Assembly: GCA_002305635.1 (NCBI GenBank)
Contig: DBPR01000007.1
Location: 3,331-25,347 of the forward strand
DNA: 22,017 nucleotides
Direction: 5' to 3'
DNA from: Anaerolineaceae bacterium UBA1415
GTDB taxonomy: Bacteria > Chloroflexota > Anaerolineae > Anaerolineales > Anaerolineaceae
Part shown: piece after piece, positions 1 through 8,040 of the stretch
Layout: every line of letters begins with the position of its first letter
Numbering within the stretch: position 1 is the stretch's first letter
Notes under the pieces: generated by a model
What the model was told of the DNA's origin: nothing
Seen by the model: only the letters and a program-made list of their open reading frames with translations
Databases searched by the model: none
Position numbers and translations under genes: made by a program

Positions 1-10
1 AGAACAAAGC

Positions 11-1447
11 CTATTTTCTGAGCATCTCAAGCAGCAGTTCACGGGTGCGCTTGGGGTCAGCTTTGCCGCCTGTGCGGCGCATCACCTGCCCCACAAACCA
101 ACCCAACAGGCTCTCTTTCCCTGCCTTGAAATTGGCGACCTCATCTGGCGCGTCGGCCAAAACCGCCTCGATTTGCGCGCGCAGGGCATCGCTGTCAGCG
201 ATCAGCCCCAGGCCTTCTTTCTCAACGATCTCAGCCGGGCGAGAACCGCTTTCCTCAACCTTTTTCAGGAGGCTCTTGCCTGTCGCCGCATTGATCTTGC
301 CATCATCAATCATCTGGATGATCTCAGCCAAAGCCTTCGGACCTAACACCAACTGGTCAGCGGTTTTGCCCAGATCATTGAGCATACGCGACAGATCATT
401 CATCATCCAGTTCGCCACCGCCTTCGGTTCGCCCGTGTATGCGCCCACGGCGGCTTCATAATAATCAGACAAGCTGCGCTCGTTGGTCAGAATATCAGCG
501 TCATATTCGGATAACCCATATTCCGTCACGAACCTCGCCTGTCGCTCGAGGGGCAATTCAGGCAAAGCCGCCATGATCCCAGCGATCTCTTCCCGGCTCA
601 ACTTGACCGGCAGCAGATCCGGATCGCGGAAATAGCGGTAATCAGCTTCGGTTTCCTTTGATCGCATCAGGCTCAGCTTATTCCTGTCAGCATCCCAATC
701 GAGCGTATAAGATTCCACTTTTCCGCCCGACTCGACCAGCTCGATCTGGCGTTTGGCTTCTTCCCCGATCGCCTGCCGCACAGAATCGATCGAGTTAACA
801 TTCTTGATCTCAGTTTTGGTATTCAAAACCTGGCTTCCGCGTTCACGAATGGAAACATTGGCGTCGCAGCGCAGATGCCCACGCTCCATGTCGGCTTCCG
901 AAACGCCGATCCAGCGCAGCAGCTGGCGCAGCTGGATCAGATATTGCGCCGCTTCCTCACCCGATCTCAGATCAGGCTCGGTGACCATCTCGATCAGCGG
1001 GACGCCGCAGCGGTTGAAGTCTACAAGGCGGGTGCCGTGCTCGATCTTGGTCTTGCCCGCGTCCTCTTCCAGATGCAGCTTGTGAATGCGCACGCGTTTT
1101 TTTGTGCCATCTGCCATTTTCAGGTCCAGATAGCCGCCCTTGCCGATCGGTTCATCAAATTGAGTAATTTGATAACCCTTGGGCAGATCGGGATAAAAAT
1201 AGTTCTTGCGGTCAAAACGACTAAGCGGGTTGACCTCAGCGTGCATTGCGGCGGCCAACAGCGCGCCTTTTTGCACCGCTTCCGCGTTCAATACCGGTAA
1301 GGTTCCAGGCAAGCCGCTGCAAACCGGGCAGATATTGGTATTTGCCTCATCTTCCCAGGAATCCGCCTTGCAGGAGCAAAAGATCTTTGTCCTGGTATTC
1401 AACTGAATATGGGTTTCCAGCCCAATGACAACTTCGTAATCTTTCAT
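11..1447 (-). CDS. gatB: Asp/Glu-tRNA(Asn/Gln) amidotransferase subunit B
   Basis: GatB is the kinase/tRNA-binding subunit of GatCAB. It phosphorylates the side chain of Glu-tRNA(Gln) or Asp-tRNA(Asn) and transfers ammonia delivered from GatA. The 478-residue product has the usual length. It opens with GLETHIQL (residues 9-16), followed by a CxC...CxxC zinc site (C24, C26, C40, C43) and the conserved YFYPDLPKGYQITQ block near residue 83. The C-terminal GatB/YqeY tail ends in KADPKRTRELLLEMLRK. The ATG overlaps the gatA stop by 4 nt (ATGA) and is preceded by GGGAGGTGAAGG, a strong Shine-Dalgarno inside the end of gatA. It is the last gene of the pyrH-gatCAB string. Any terminator lies beyond the window edge. 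Identification is secure. Confidence 0.97.
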   Translation of the reverse strand: MKDYEVVIGLETHIQLNTRTKIFCSCKADSWEDEANTNICPVCSGLPGTLPVLNAEAVQKGALLAAAMHAEVNPLSRFDRKNYFYPDLPKGYQITQFDEPIGKGGYLDLKMADGTKKRVRIHKLHLEEDAGKTKIEHGTRLVDFNRCGVPLIEMVTEPDLRSGEEAAQYLIQLRQLLRWIGVSEADMERGHLRCDANVSIRERGSQVLNTKTEIKNVNSIDSVRQAIGEEAKRQIELVESGGKVESYTLDWDADRNKLSLMRSKETEADYRYFRDPDLLPVKLSREEIAGIMAALPELPLERQARFVTEYGLSEYDADILTNERSLSDYYEAAVGAYTGEPKAVANWMMNDLSRMLNDLGKTADQLVLGPKALAEIIQMIDDGKINAATGKSLLKKVEESGSRPAEIVEKEGLGLIADSDALRAQIEAVLADAPDEVANFKAGKESLLGWFVGQVMRRTGGKADPKRTRELLLEMLRK

Positions 1448-3045
1448 GCCTTCACCTCCCCGGCCAAAACCTGCGGTCGGACTTTGCGCCAGGCTTCATC
1501 ACGGCTGACCTGTTCAAAAGCATGGCCTATACGTAGAATCAGGTCTTCGCGGAAATCATTTCCGATCAATTGGATCCCGATCGGCAGTCCCGCTTCGTCC
1601 AGACCAGCGGGGATCGTCAATGCGGGCACACCGGCGTGATTACTGGACACGGTCATTTGATCAGAATATTGCATCAGCAGGGAATTGCCAAAGACCGCCT
1701 TTCGCTTGAAAGACGTCGTCGCGGTGGTGGGCGTGAGCAAGGCATCCAACCGATGATCTCCGTCAGGCTCAAAAGCTCTGACAAAATCCTGCCGGATCAA
1801 GGCTCTGACTTTTTGGGCGTGCGTGTAATAATCGGCATCGTGCCCGGCAGCCGAGAGATACATCCCCATCAAAATACGCAGCTTGACCTGAGGGCCAAAG
1901 CCTTCGGCTCTGGTCAGGCGGTAAAGCTCACTTAGATTGCTGACCGCCGATTCCGTCCGATAGCCGTACTTCACCCCATCAAAGCGATGCAGGTTGGAAG
2001 CTGCTTCAACGCGGGAAATCACAAAATAAGCCGGAATGCCGTAAGCGGTGTTCGGCATGGGCACATTTTCCACGATCTCTGCTCCCGCTTTTGCCAGCAA
2101 TTCAGCGCTGCGATAAAGCGTCTCGTGGACCTCTTTCTGGATGGCTTCCTTGTGCAGCTCACCGGTTTCGAAATTCGGGTAATAAACAGCGTCATAATCA
2201 GGGGAAAGCCCGATCCGCAGGCCTTTAACATCCTGCCCGAGCGTGGACAGGTAATCATCAACCGCTCGGGTTGATGAGGTACTGTCCTTCGGGTCCACAC
2301 CAGCCATCGCCTGCAGCATCAGAGCCGCATCACGCGTATTCCGTGAGAGCGGGCCCGGGCAGTCCAACGATGAGGAGAAGGCGATCAAACCCAGACGTGA
2401 GACGCGACCATAAGTGGGTTTAAGCCCGACAACGCCGCAAAAAGCCGCGGGTTGACGGATCGATCCGCCTGTATCAGTGCCAAGTGAGAGCGCGACCTCT
2501 TCCGCCGCGACGCTGGCTGCTGAACCGCCGGAAGAACCACCGGGAACATGATCCGTGTTCCAGGGATTGTTTGTGGCAGGTTGATAAGCGCTCGATTCGT
2601 TGGACGAACCAAAAGTAAACTCATCCAGGTTGACTTTTCCAAGGATCAGGGCGCCCTGATCGATCAGCCTTCTCACCGGGGTAGCGGTATAAGGCGGCCT
2701 GAAATTTGAGAGCATACGCGAAGCGGCGGTTGTCGTTGTGCCTTCCACGCAAAAAATATCCTTGATCGAAATCGGCACGCCTGCCAGCAAACCGGCATCT
2801 TCGCCTCTGGCGACTGCCTGATCGACCTTTTCCGCCTGTTCCAATGCCATTTTTTCAGTGACCTGGATAAAGGCATGCACCTTTTTTTCTTCATCTGCAG
2901 AAACAGCGCCCCCATCCAGCGAACCCGGCAGGCCGTCCACAGCCCGTATCTGCGCCAATGCCGCTTCAGCGACATCAACCGCCTTCAATTCACCAGCCTT
3001 CACTTTTCTGGCAACTTCAAACGCGCTTAAAGAGGTCAAACTCAT
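1444..3045 (-). CDS. gatA: Asp/Glu-tRNA(Asn/Gln) amidotransferase subunit A (amidase)
   Basis: GatA is the glutaminase/amidase subunit that frees ammonia for GatB. The amidase signature is intact. K95 lies in PISIKDIF, the presumed cis-serine S171 in GGSSGGSAA, and the presumed nucleophile S195 in DTGGSIRQP. The 24-residue spacing between the two serines matches the family. At 533 residues the protein is about 45 longer than many GatA proteins. Extra sequence is visible around residues 38-55 (a Gly/Asp/Glu-rich stretch before the usual NAFI-like block) and around 295-315. The start overlaps the gatC stop (ATGA) and has an AAAGGGGG Shine-Dalgarno. It acts in the cytoplasm as part of GatCAB. 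Confidence 0.97.
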   Translation of the reverse strand: MSLTSLSAFEVARKVKAGELKAVDVAEAALAQIRAVDGLPGSLDGGAVSADEEKKVHAFIQVTEKMALEQAEKVDQAVARGEDAGLLAGVPISIKDIFCVEGTTTTAASRMLSNFRPPYTATPVRRLIDQGALILGKVNLDEFTFGSSNESSAYQPATNNPWNTDHVPGGSSGGSAASVAAEEVALSLGTDTGGSIRQPAAFCGVVGLKPTYGRVSRLGLIAFSSSLDCPGPLSRNTRDAALMLQAMAGVDPKDSTSSTRAVDDYLSTLGQDVKGLRIGLSPDYDAVYYPNFETGELHKEAIQKEVHETLYRSAELLAKAGAEIVENVPMPNTAYGIPAYFVISRVEAASNLHRFDGVKYGYRTESAVSNLSELYRLTRAEGFGPQVKLRILMGMYLSAAGHDADYYTHAQKVRALIRQDFVRAFEPDGDHRLDALLTPTTATTSFKRKAVFGNSLLMQYSDQMTVSSNHAGVPALTIPAGLDEAGLPIGIQLIGNDFREDLILRIGHAFEQVSRDEAWRKVRPQVLAGEVKA

Positions 3046-3350
3046 TTCGCCCCCTTTACGTCCGGTACGGCGATCATTCCGTCTTCACTTTCGGGCGCCA
3101 GCGCCACGATCTGTTTAGGCTTTGTAAAAGCTTTCCATTCATCAGCGCGCGGAGAAATTCCCTCGGGGTGCAGCCCATACAGGGATGGCGTAGTGCCTTC
3201 CGGGATCTGGATCTGGCGCAGGCTTTCCACCGATGCCAGTTGATGATTCATTTCTTCAAAGAGGTAGGCTCGTTCTTCTTCGGTCAACTCCAAAGCCGCC
3301 AGGCCCACTAATTTTTCAAATAATTCAGGAGTGATATGTTGTAAACTCAT
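3042..3350 (-). CDS. gatC: Asp/Glu-tRNA(Asn/Gln) amidotransferase subunit C
   Basis: GatC is the small subunit that wraps around GatA and stabilises the GatA-GatB assembly. I place the start at MSLQHITPELFEKL, giving 102 residues, a normal GatC length. The open frame extends 24 codons further upstream to 3422, but those codons are simply pyrH read in another frame. The chosen ATG overlaps the pyrH stop by 4 nt, exactly as at the other two junctions of this operon. Family features seen are ITPELFEKLVGLAALELTEEE at the N-terminus and a central LRQIQIPEG segment. The C-terminus, usually LREDxV followed by a lysine-rich end, is divergent here. The Shine-Dalgarno is weak (GGACG), consistent with coupling to pyrH translation. 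Confidence 0.93.
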   Translation of the reverse strand: MSLQHITPELFEKLVGLAALELTEEERAYLFEEMNHQLASVESLRQIQIPEGTTPSLYGLHPEGISPRADEWKAFTKPKQIVALAPESEDGMIAVPDVKGAK

Positions 3351-4084
3351 GATTCGTCCATCGTAACCAAAGTCCCGACCTCTTCCCCACGAATGGCAGC
3401 TATCAGAGCCCCCGGCTCCCATAAGTTGAGCACCATGATCGGCATATTATTGTCCATACAAAGTGAGATCGCCGTGCTATCCATTACATTCAGTCGTTGA
3501 CTCAGCGTTTCCATGTGGCTTAGTCGTTGATAGCGAATGGCGTCTGGGTATATCTTAGGGTCGCGGTCATAAACGCCGTCCACTTTTGTGGCTTTGATCA
3601 CCAGATCTGCCCCAATTTCGGTCGCACGCAGCGCGGCGGCTGTATCGGTCGAAAAATAGGGGTTTCCCGTACCACCGCCAAAGATGACCACGCGTCCTTT
3701 TTCCAGGTGGCGGATGGCCCGGCGGCGGATGTAAGGCTCCGCTACAGTGCGCATTTCGATCGCAGACATGACCCGTGTAATGACATCGATCTGCTCCAGT
3801 GCATCCATCAGCGCCAGGGCGTTCATCATGGTTGCCAGCATGCCCATATAATCCGCGGTCGCGCGATCCATGCCGGTGTTCTCACCGGTCGCGCCGCGCC
3901 ACAGGTTACCGGCACCGATCACGATGGCGACATCCACGCCGGTTTCATGGACGCTCTTGACCAACTCAGCGATATGCCTTGCCTGAGCTGGCGCGATGCC
4001 GTGCCCGCCGGGTTCCGCCAGGGATTCGCCGGAAAGCTTGAGCAAAATGCGACTATATTTGACAGTTTTTTCTTGTTCGCTCAT
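3347..4084 (-). CDS. pyrH: UMP kinase
   Basis: This is bacterial uridylate kinase of the amino acid kinase fold, making UDP from UMP for pyrimidine nucleotide synthesis. The 245-residue length is typical. Visible motifs are KLSGE (16-20), GAGNLWRG (57-64, where many homologues have GGGNIFRG), GGGTGNPYFSTDTAA (136-150) and KVDGVYDRDPK (167-177). The gene follows rpsB-tsf, the commonest bacterial order, but an intrinsic terminator separates it from tsf. I see no convincing promoter in the 61-nt gap, so expression probably depends on read-through or on a promoter I could not recognise. Its stop overlaps the gatC start. No frr gene follows, unlike in many bacteria. Confidence 0.97.
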   Translation of the reverse strand: MSEQEKTVKYSRILLKLSGESLAEPGGHGIAPAQARHIAELVKSVHETGVDVAIVIGAGNLWRGATGENTGMDRATADYMGMLATMMNALALMDALEQIDVITRVMSAIEMRTVAEPYIRRRAIRHLEKGRVVIFGGGTGNPYFSTDTAAALRATEIGADLVIKATKVDGVYDRDPKIYPDAIRYQRLSHMETLSQRLNVMDSTAISLCMDNNMPIMVLNLWEPGALIAAIRGEEVGTLVTMDES

Positions 4085-4109
4085 TCATTCTCTCATTTTC
4101 TGTGATACT

Positions 4110-4138
4110 AAAAAGAGAGCCAACCGAGGGTTGGCTCT
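4110..4138 (-). terminator. Intrinsic terminator between tsf and pyrH
   Basis: On the minus strand a perfect 10-bp stem, AGAGCCAACC / GGTTGGCTCT, with a 3-nt loop is followed by CTTTTT. It starts 8 nt after the tsf stop codon. It should end or attenuate rpsB-tsf transcription and so reduce flow into pyrH-gatCAB. Confidence 0.85.
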
Positions 4139-4145
4139 TTCGAAA

Positions 4146-4775
4146 CTAAGCAGCTTCTTCGTCTTCGTCCGGGGCTTGAGTTGTTTCTCCCAGCGCCCAG
4201 CGCACAAAACGACGGATCACGATGCGCTCACCCAAAGAGGCGACCTTATCGTTGATCAGATCAGCAACGGTCTTGCTTTCGTCACGGATGTATTTTTGTC
4301 TCAACAGAACATTCTCGTCCATGAATTTCTTGATCGAGCCTTCCACGATCTTGGGGATGATGGCTTCGGGCTTGCCTTCTTCACGAACACGGGCAGTGAT
4401 GGCTTCTTTTTCCGCTTCGAGAACTTCGGCGGGAACATCGCTTTCAGCAACGTATTTCGGCGATGCGGCAGCGATCTGCAGAGCGATCTCGTGGGCCAGT
4501 TCTTTGAACATATCCGATTTTGAGACAAAATCGGTTTCAGAGTTAACTTCCACCAAAACCACCAGGCGGCCTTCGCTGTGGACATAAACTTCCAGACGAC
4601 CCTCAGAAGCTTCACGATTGGCGCGTTTTTCGGCCTTTTTCAGGCCTTTTTCACGCAGTTCTTCCAGGGCAGCTTCCATGTCACCTTTGGCGTTCTGCAA
4701 AGCCGCGCGGCAATCCATGATGCCGCAACCGGTTTTTTCCCGCAGATCTTTGATCATATCAATGGTAATTTCCAT
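4146..4775 (-). CDS. tsf: Elongation factor Ts
   Basis: EF-Ts is the nucleotide exchange factor that releases GDP from EF-Tu. The N-terminal UBA-like region (residues 4-40, with LREKTGCGIMDCRAAL) and the TDFV motif (81-84) that contacts EF-Tu are intact. At 209 residues it is a short form, nearer to single-core EF-Ts proteins such as the Thermus type than to the roughly 280-residue E. coli protein. The C-terminus is an acidic tail (PDEDEEAA). It lies 29 nt after rpsB with an AAAGGATT Shine-Dalgarno, so the two are cotranscribed. A terminator follows immediately. Confidence 0.97.
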   Translation of the reverse strand: MEITIDMIKDLREKTGCGIMDCRAALQNAKGDMEAALEELREKGLKKAEKRANREASEGRLEVYVHSEGRLVVLVEVNSETDFVSKSDMFKELAHEIALQIAAASPKYVAESDVPAEVLEAEKEAITARVREEGKPEAIIPKIVEGSIKKFMDENVLLRQKYIRDESKTVADLINDKVASLGERIVIRRFVRWALGETTQAPDEDEEAA

Positions 4776-4804
4776 AATAAATCCTTTCCAGTTCTCCAGT
4801 TTTC

Positions 4805-5686
4805 TTATTCTTCGTCCTGAGCGTCAGTATCGGTGTTCGCTTCATCACCGGCGTCAGTGGTGTGTCTTTTTTCAAAGACGATCTTGGCGCGGGTGCTCTC
4901 ACCCAGCAGATCCTCATCGTCCATTTCGTCCTCATCCTTGATGCGGCGGGAAATGTTGGTGAAGGCAGGCACAACCACCTCTTCTTCCACTTCCTCATCC
5001 TTGCGCATCATTGCGCCTTCAATCGCCGCGTCCGCAAGATGCCCGATCAAAAGTTTGATCGCACGGATGGCGTCATCATTGGAGGGGATCACATAATCGA
5101 TGTTGCCGGGGTTGCAGTTGGTGTCAACCATGGCGATCACAGGAATTTCCTTCGAGACAGCTTCGCGCACAGCGGTATCTTCGCGTTCGATATCCACAAT
5201 AAAGATCAGTCTGGGCAATGTTTTCATATTGCGCAGACCGCTCAAACGGGTATTGAGGCGGTTGATCTTGCGTTCCAGCAAAAGACCTTCTTTTTTGGTC
5301 AGACGATGAACTTCGCCAGTCTCGAACATTTTCTCGAGGCGGTTCAATTCGACCAGACCCTGTTGAATGGTGGTCCAGTTGGTCAGCGTTCCGCCCAACC
5401 AGCGCTGGTTGACGTACGGCATGCCGCAGCGTTCCGCTTCGGCCTGGATCGTTTCCTGCGCCTGGCGCTTGGTGCCAACGAAGAGGATCGTGCCGCCATC
5501 GGCAACAGTGTCGCGAACGACATTATAAGCTTCGTCCAGCAGCTTTACGGTTTGCTGCAGGTCGATGATATGGATGCCATTGCGCTCGGTAAAGATATAA
5601 GGGCGCATTTTTGGGTTCCACTTATTGGTTCTGTGCCCGAAATGGACACCGCTCTCAAGAAGAGCCTTCATAGATACATTAGACAT
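4805..5686 (-). CDS. rpsB: 30S ribosomal protein S2
   Basis: S2 is a component of the small ribosomal subunit. The 293-residue protein contains the family blocks LLESGVHFGHRTNKWNPKM (10-28), FVGTKRQAQ (69-77), QRWLGGTLTNW (94-104) and PVIAMVDTNCNPGNIDYVIP (182-201). The S2 core ends near residue 228. A strongly acidic tail of about 65 residues follows (DEEVEEEV, DEDEMDDEDLL, DTDAQDEE), making the protein roughly 50 residues longer than E. coli S2. An AAGGAG Shine-Dalgarno precedes the ATG. It is the first gene of the rpsB-tsf unit, driven by the promoter at 5809-5835. Confidence 0.97.
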   Translation of the reverse strand: MSNVSMKALLESGVHFGHRTNKWNPKMRPYIFTERNGIHIIDLQQTVKLLDEAYNVVRDTVADGGTILFVGTKRQAQETIQAEAERCGMPYVNQRWLGGTLTNWTTIQQGLVELNRLEKMFETGEVHRLTKKEGLLLERKINRLNTRLSGLRNMKTLPRLIFIVDIEREDTAVREAVSKEIPVIAMVDTNCNPGNIDYVIPSNDDAIRAIKLLIGHLADAAIEGAMMRKDEEVEEEVVVPAFTNISRRIKDEDEMDDEDLLGESTRAKIVFEKRHTTDAGDEANTDTDAQDEE

Positions 5687-5801
5687 GATAACTCCTTTGC
5701 GTTATGCTTCCACCTGGTTTTGCGAAGCTCCGAACCCTTTTGGGCACGCGGGAACTTCTGACCCGAGGCGTGTGTAATTGTGTCCCCGTCTTTCAACGGA
5801 G
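5687..5801 (-). promoter_or_regulatory. rpsB 5' leader with a terminal stem-loop
   Basis: About 115 nt lie between the predicted transcription start (near 5802) and rpsB. The transcript would open directly with a 6-bp stem, CTCCGT / ACGGGG (5784-5801, one G-U pair, 6-nt loop). A smaller CCCAAAAGGG hairpin lies at 5735-5744. S2 represses its own leader in some bacteria. Whether this leader does so is inference, and I do not recognise a known consensus. Confidence 0.3.
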
Positions 5802-5808
5802 CGGATAA

Positions 5809-5835
5809 AGTATATCACGTTTTTTGAGGACGCAA
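5809..5835 (-). promoter_or_regulatory. Promoter for rpsB-tsf (extended -10)
   Basis: On the minus strand TATACT (5814-5809) is preceded by TGA, giving an extended -10 TGATATACT. A TTGCGT candidate -35 (5835-5830) lies 15 nt upstream, slightly too close. Twelve bases, GTGATATACTTT, are identical at the promoter of the 9482-11944 gene. Confidence 0.6.
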
Positions 5836-5844
5836 GGGTTAAGT

Positions 5845-7884
5845 TTACTCCAAAATCAATTCCCACAAGTGCACATGCGCGGGCACAGCCTCATTCAGGC
5901 TCTCCACCCAGATCTGCAGCTGTCTCACCAAATATTGTTTTCCAAAATCGACAGAAACCGCTCGCACAACATCCGAAGCTTCAACTTTCTCTAAAAAAGT
6001 CAAAGATTCCCCCTCTTCCGTCACGATCGCCGCCGTAAATTGCGTTGCCGGAGCCCCCACCAACACCGTCACGCCTTCAAGGGCGATCGCTTCAGGAAAA
6101 CCGATGCTGATCATCAGCGGATTAGCCTCTAAAGTTCGAATCAATGTCGCGCGGTTGCCGTCAAAGATGCTGGCGATCGTTCCCATGTCAAGGCGCGAAT
6201 GGCTGATCCGCACCCGCTGCCCCATCAGGTCAAAATCGACCTCTTCCGGCTTCTGACGTTCCCGCAGCTCCTCCGCGAAGATATCTTCAGCATCTGGAGA
6301 ATAATTCAGCTTAATAAAATAGAATCCCGTTCGTCCGTCTGGCCATGGCAGCCTGTCCAGGATTTGGATTCCTTCAAATTTTGGATTTTGTGCCAGGGCT
6401 TCAAACTCTTCCGGTACTATGATAAAGACTTGTTCCGGCTTTATTTCCCGGTAATAAAGGTCATATTCCAAAGTTGAGCCTAAGGTCACGGGCAAGGGAT
6501 CACCCCAAAAGAAGCGCATGATCACATCGGTATTATTAGCCCAGCTCGGGCTCAATGTCAATTCAGCACCCGGATTTTCCTCAAGAAAGCCTTCGATCTT
6601 CGCGCTGATCTGCTGTCCGCCCCACTGCATGCCATACAAAGTGTAATCAGGGTACCATAGCGGGCCGTTTTGAACCGCGTCCACGCACATCCAGAGCGAG
6701 AATAGAAAAATGGAGCCCGTCAACCCCGCCAACACCGCTTTGCGGATCGCCACTTTGTTCTCCATCCATCCCGCGACGCACTCAAAACCCAAAAAGATCA
6801 TCAGGGCAAAGGGGAGATTCATCACCAATACCCGCGTGATGCTGATATCCACCATTGCCGCGCCGAGCGGCCCGACCAGCAACGCGATCACCGCCAGCCG
6901 GTATGGCGTATTTTTGATCTCCTTGAAGCTCCTGGCAAACCCCAGAACAAAAGCGGGGAAGAAAAACCAGGGCAAATGCCCCAGTCCCTCCATTTGATGC
7001 CGGATCAGATCAACCTGATTCGTTAGAAACCAATAGCGCGGATCAAGTGCTTTAAGCCATTTTTCGCCAAACAGCCCCAGCTTCTCGATCAGAGGAGCCT
7101 CGCTAAGCCAGTAAGACCGCAACAGTTGCAGGTGCGCACGCAAAGCTTCCTGATGAGAAAAGCGAAACCAAAAGTAAGGAAATGCCAGTAACAATAAGAC
7201 GATCACGCCAGAGATGAGGCTCTCTTTATTCCTGAAATGATATCGCCAGTCAAGCAGCAATAAGACCAGACCCGTCACGCCAACGACCAGTTGCATCGGC
7301 GCGTAACTGTAAAAAGCAAAAGCGCCAAACAAAAGCGCAAGCGGCAAATATTGCGGATCCTGGTCACGATACTTCAAATAAAAATAAAGGAAGAGGCTGT
7401 AAAAACCAACGCCCAGTGAAGTTTCAAAAGCGGTGCGGGAATGCAAAAACCAGGCAGGCAAAGCGCTGATGAGATAGGGCGCCAACCACCAGATATTGCT
7501 TTTAAAGTGATCCTTTGCCCACAAAGCCGCGCTCACCGGGAAGACAAGGCTGATCAACGCCGGCAGCCCCCGAGTCAGCCAAACCGAGCGCGGCAGCCAG
7601 GCGATCAGTACCTGCAGCCAGACCGAGAGCGACAGGTTGAACTGCTGCCCGTTTTCAAAGTAGACCGGGAAGAGATTTCCCCGAACGTCCCGAAACCCAC
7701 GCCTGATCAGGTCAAAAGCAGACATGGTCTGGATCGCTTCGTCGGAGAAAAAGTAGATCGGGAATTTATCCAGTGCCAGGAAACGGGTCAGAAGATACAA
7801 ACCCAGCCCTGCCCAAAAGATAACGGTACCTAGTTGAGTTATCTTCCCAAATTTATCATATCGAGTGTATTTTCTTAAGGACAT
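5845..7884 (-). CDS. GT-C-fold membrane glycosyltransferase (PMT/ArnT-like) with C-terminal discoidin-like domain
   Basis: This is a 679-residue integral membrane protein. A cytoplasmic N-terminal stub leads into the first membrane helix (about 20-38) and then the FFSDEAIQ loop, with D48-E49 in the position of the catalytic acidic motif of polyprenol-phosphate-sugar-dependent transferases (GT39/GT83-like). About ten hydrophobic helices follow to about residue 415, then a soluble extracytoplasmic region. The last 128 residues (552-679) resemble an F5/8 type C (discoidin) carbohydrate-binding module: IFDGNRATLIRT, then a beta-rich FPEAIALEGVTVLVG pattern. Substrate and acceptor cannot be read from the sequence; glycan or protein glycosylation at the membrane is the family expectation. 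There is little Shine-Dalgarno sequence before the ATG. It stands alone, divergent from the 8041 gene, and no terminator is seen before the rpsB promoter. Confidence 0.75.
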   Translation of the reverse strand: MSLRKYTRYDKFGKITQLGTVIFWAGLGLYLLTRFLALDKFPIYFFSDEAIQTMSAFDLIRRGFRDVRGNLFPVYFENGQQFNLSLSVWLQVLIAWLPRSVWLTRGLPALISLVFPVSAALWAKDHFKSNIWWLAPYLISALPAWFLHSRTAFETSLGVGFYSLFLYFYLKYRDQDPQYLPLALLFGAFAFYSYAPMQLVVGVTGLVLLLLDWRYHFRNKESLISGVIVLLLLAFPYFWFRFSHQEALRAHLQLLRSYWLSEAPLIEKLGLFGEKWLKALDPRYWFLTNQVDLIRHQMEGLGHLPWFFFPAFVLGFARSFKEIKNTPYRLAVIALLVGPLGAAMVDISITRVLVMNLPFALMIFLGFECVAGWMENKVAIRKAVLAGLTGSIFLFSLWMCVDAVQNGPLWYPDYTLYGMQWGGQQISAKIEGFLEENPGAELTLSPSWANNTDVIMRFFWGDPLPVTLGSTLEYDLYYREIKPEQVFIIVPEEFEALAQNPKFEGIQILDRLPWPDGRTGFYFIKLNYSPDAEDIFAEELRERQKPEEVDFDLMGQRVRISHSRLDMGTIASIFDGNRATLIRTLEANPLMISIGFPEAIALEGVTVLVGAPATQFTAAIVTEEGESLTFLEKVEASDVVRAVSVDFGKQYLVRQLQIWVESLNEAVPAHVHLWELILE

Positions 7885-8040
7885 AGATTTATTTTAATTG
7901 AAATTAAATGAACGGGGATGATGATAAAGATAGTCCTCGAAAAGTCCACTCAATTTAAGACCAGAGATTTCTAAAATCCATGATAACATCAAAACAACAA
8001 GGTGGTTTTAGCTGATAAAATTTTTTCATAGGAGTACTTT

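Noticed and set aside
3351..3422. Upstream extension of gatC to an ATG at 3422
   Set aside because: The 24 extra codons are pyrH sequence read in another frame, have no ribosome binding site, and do not resemble any GatC N-terminus.
4862..5761. 299-codon plus-strand ORF opposite rpsB
   Set aside because: It is an antisense shadow of a conserved ribosomal protein gene and contains no recognisable motif.
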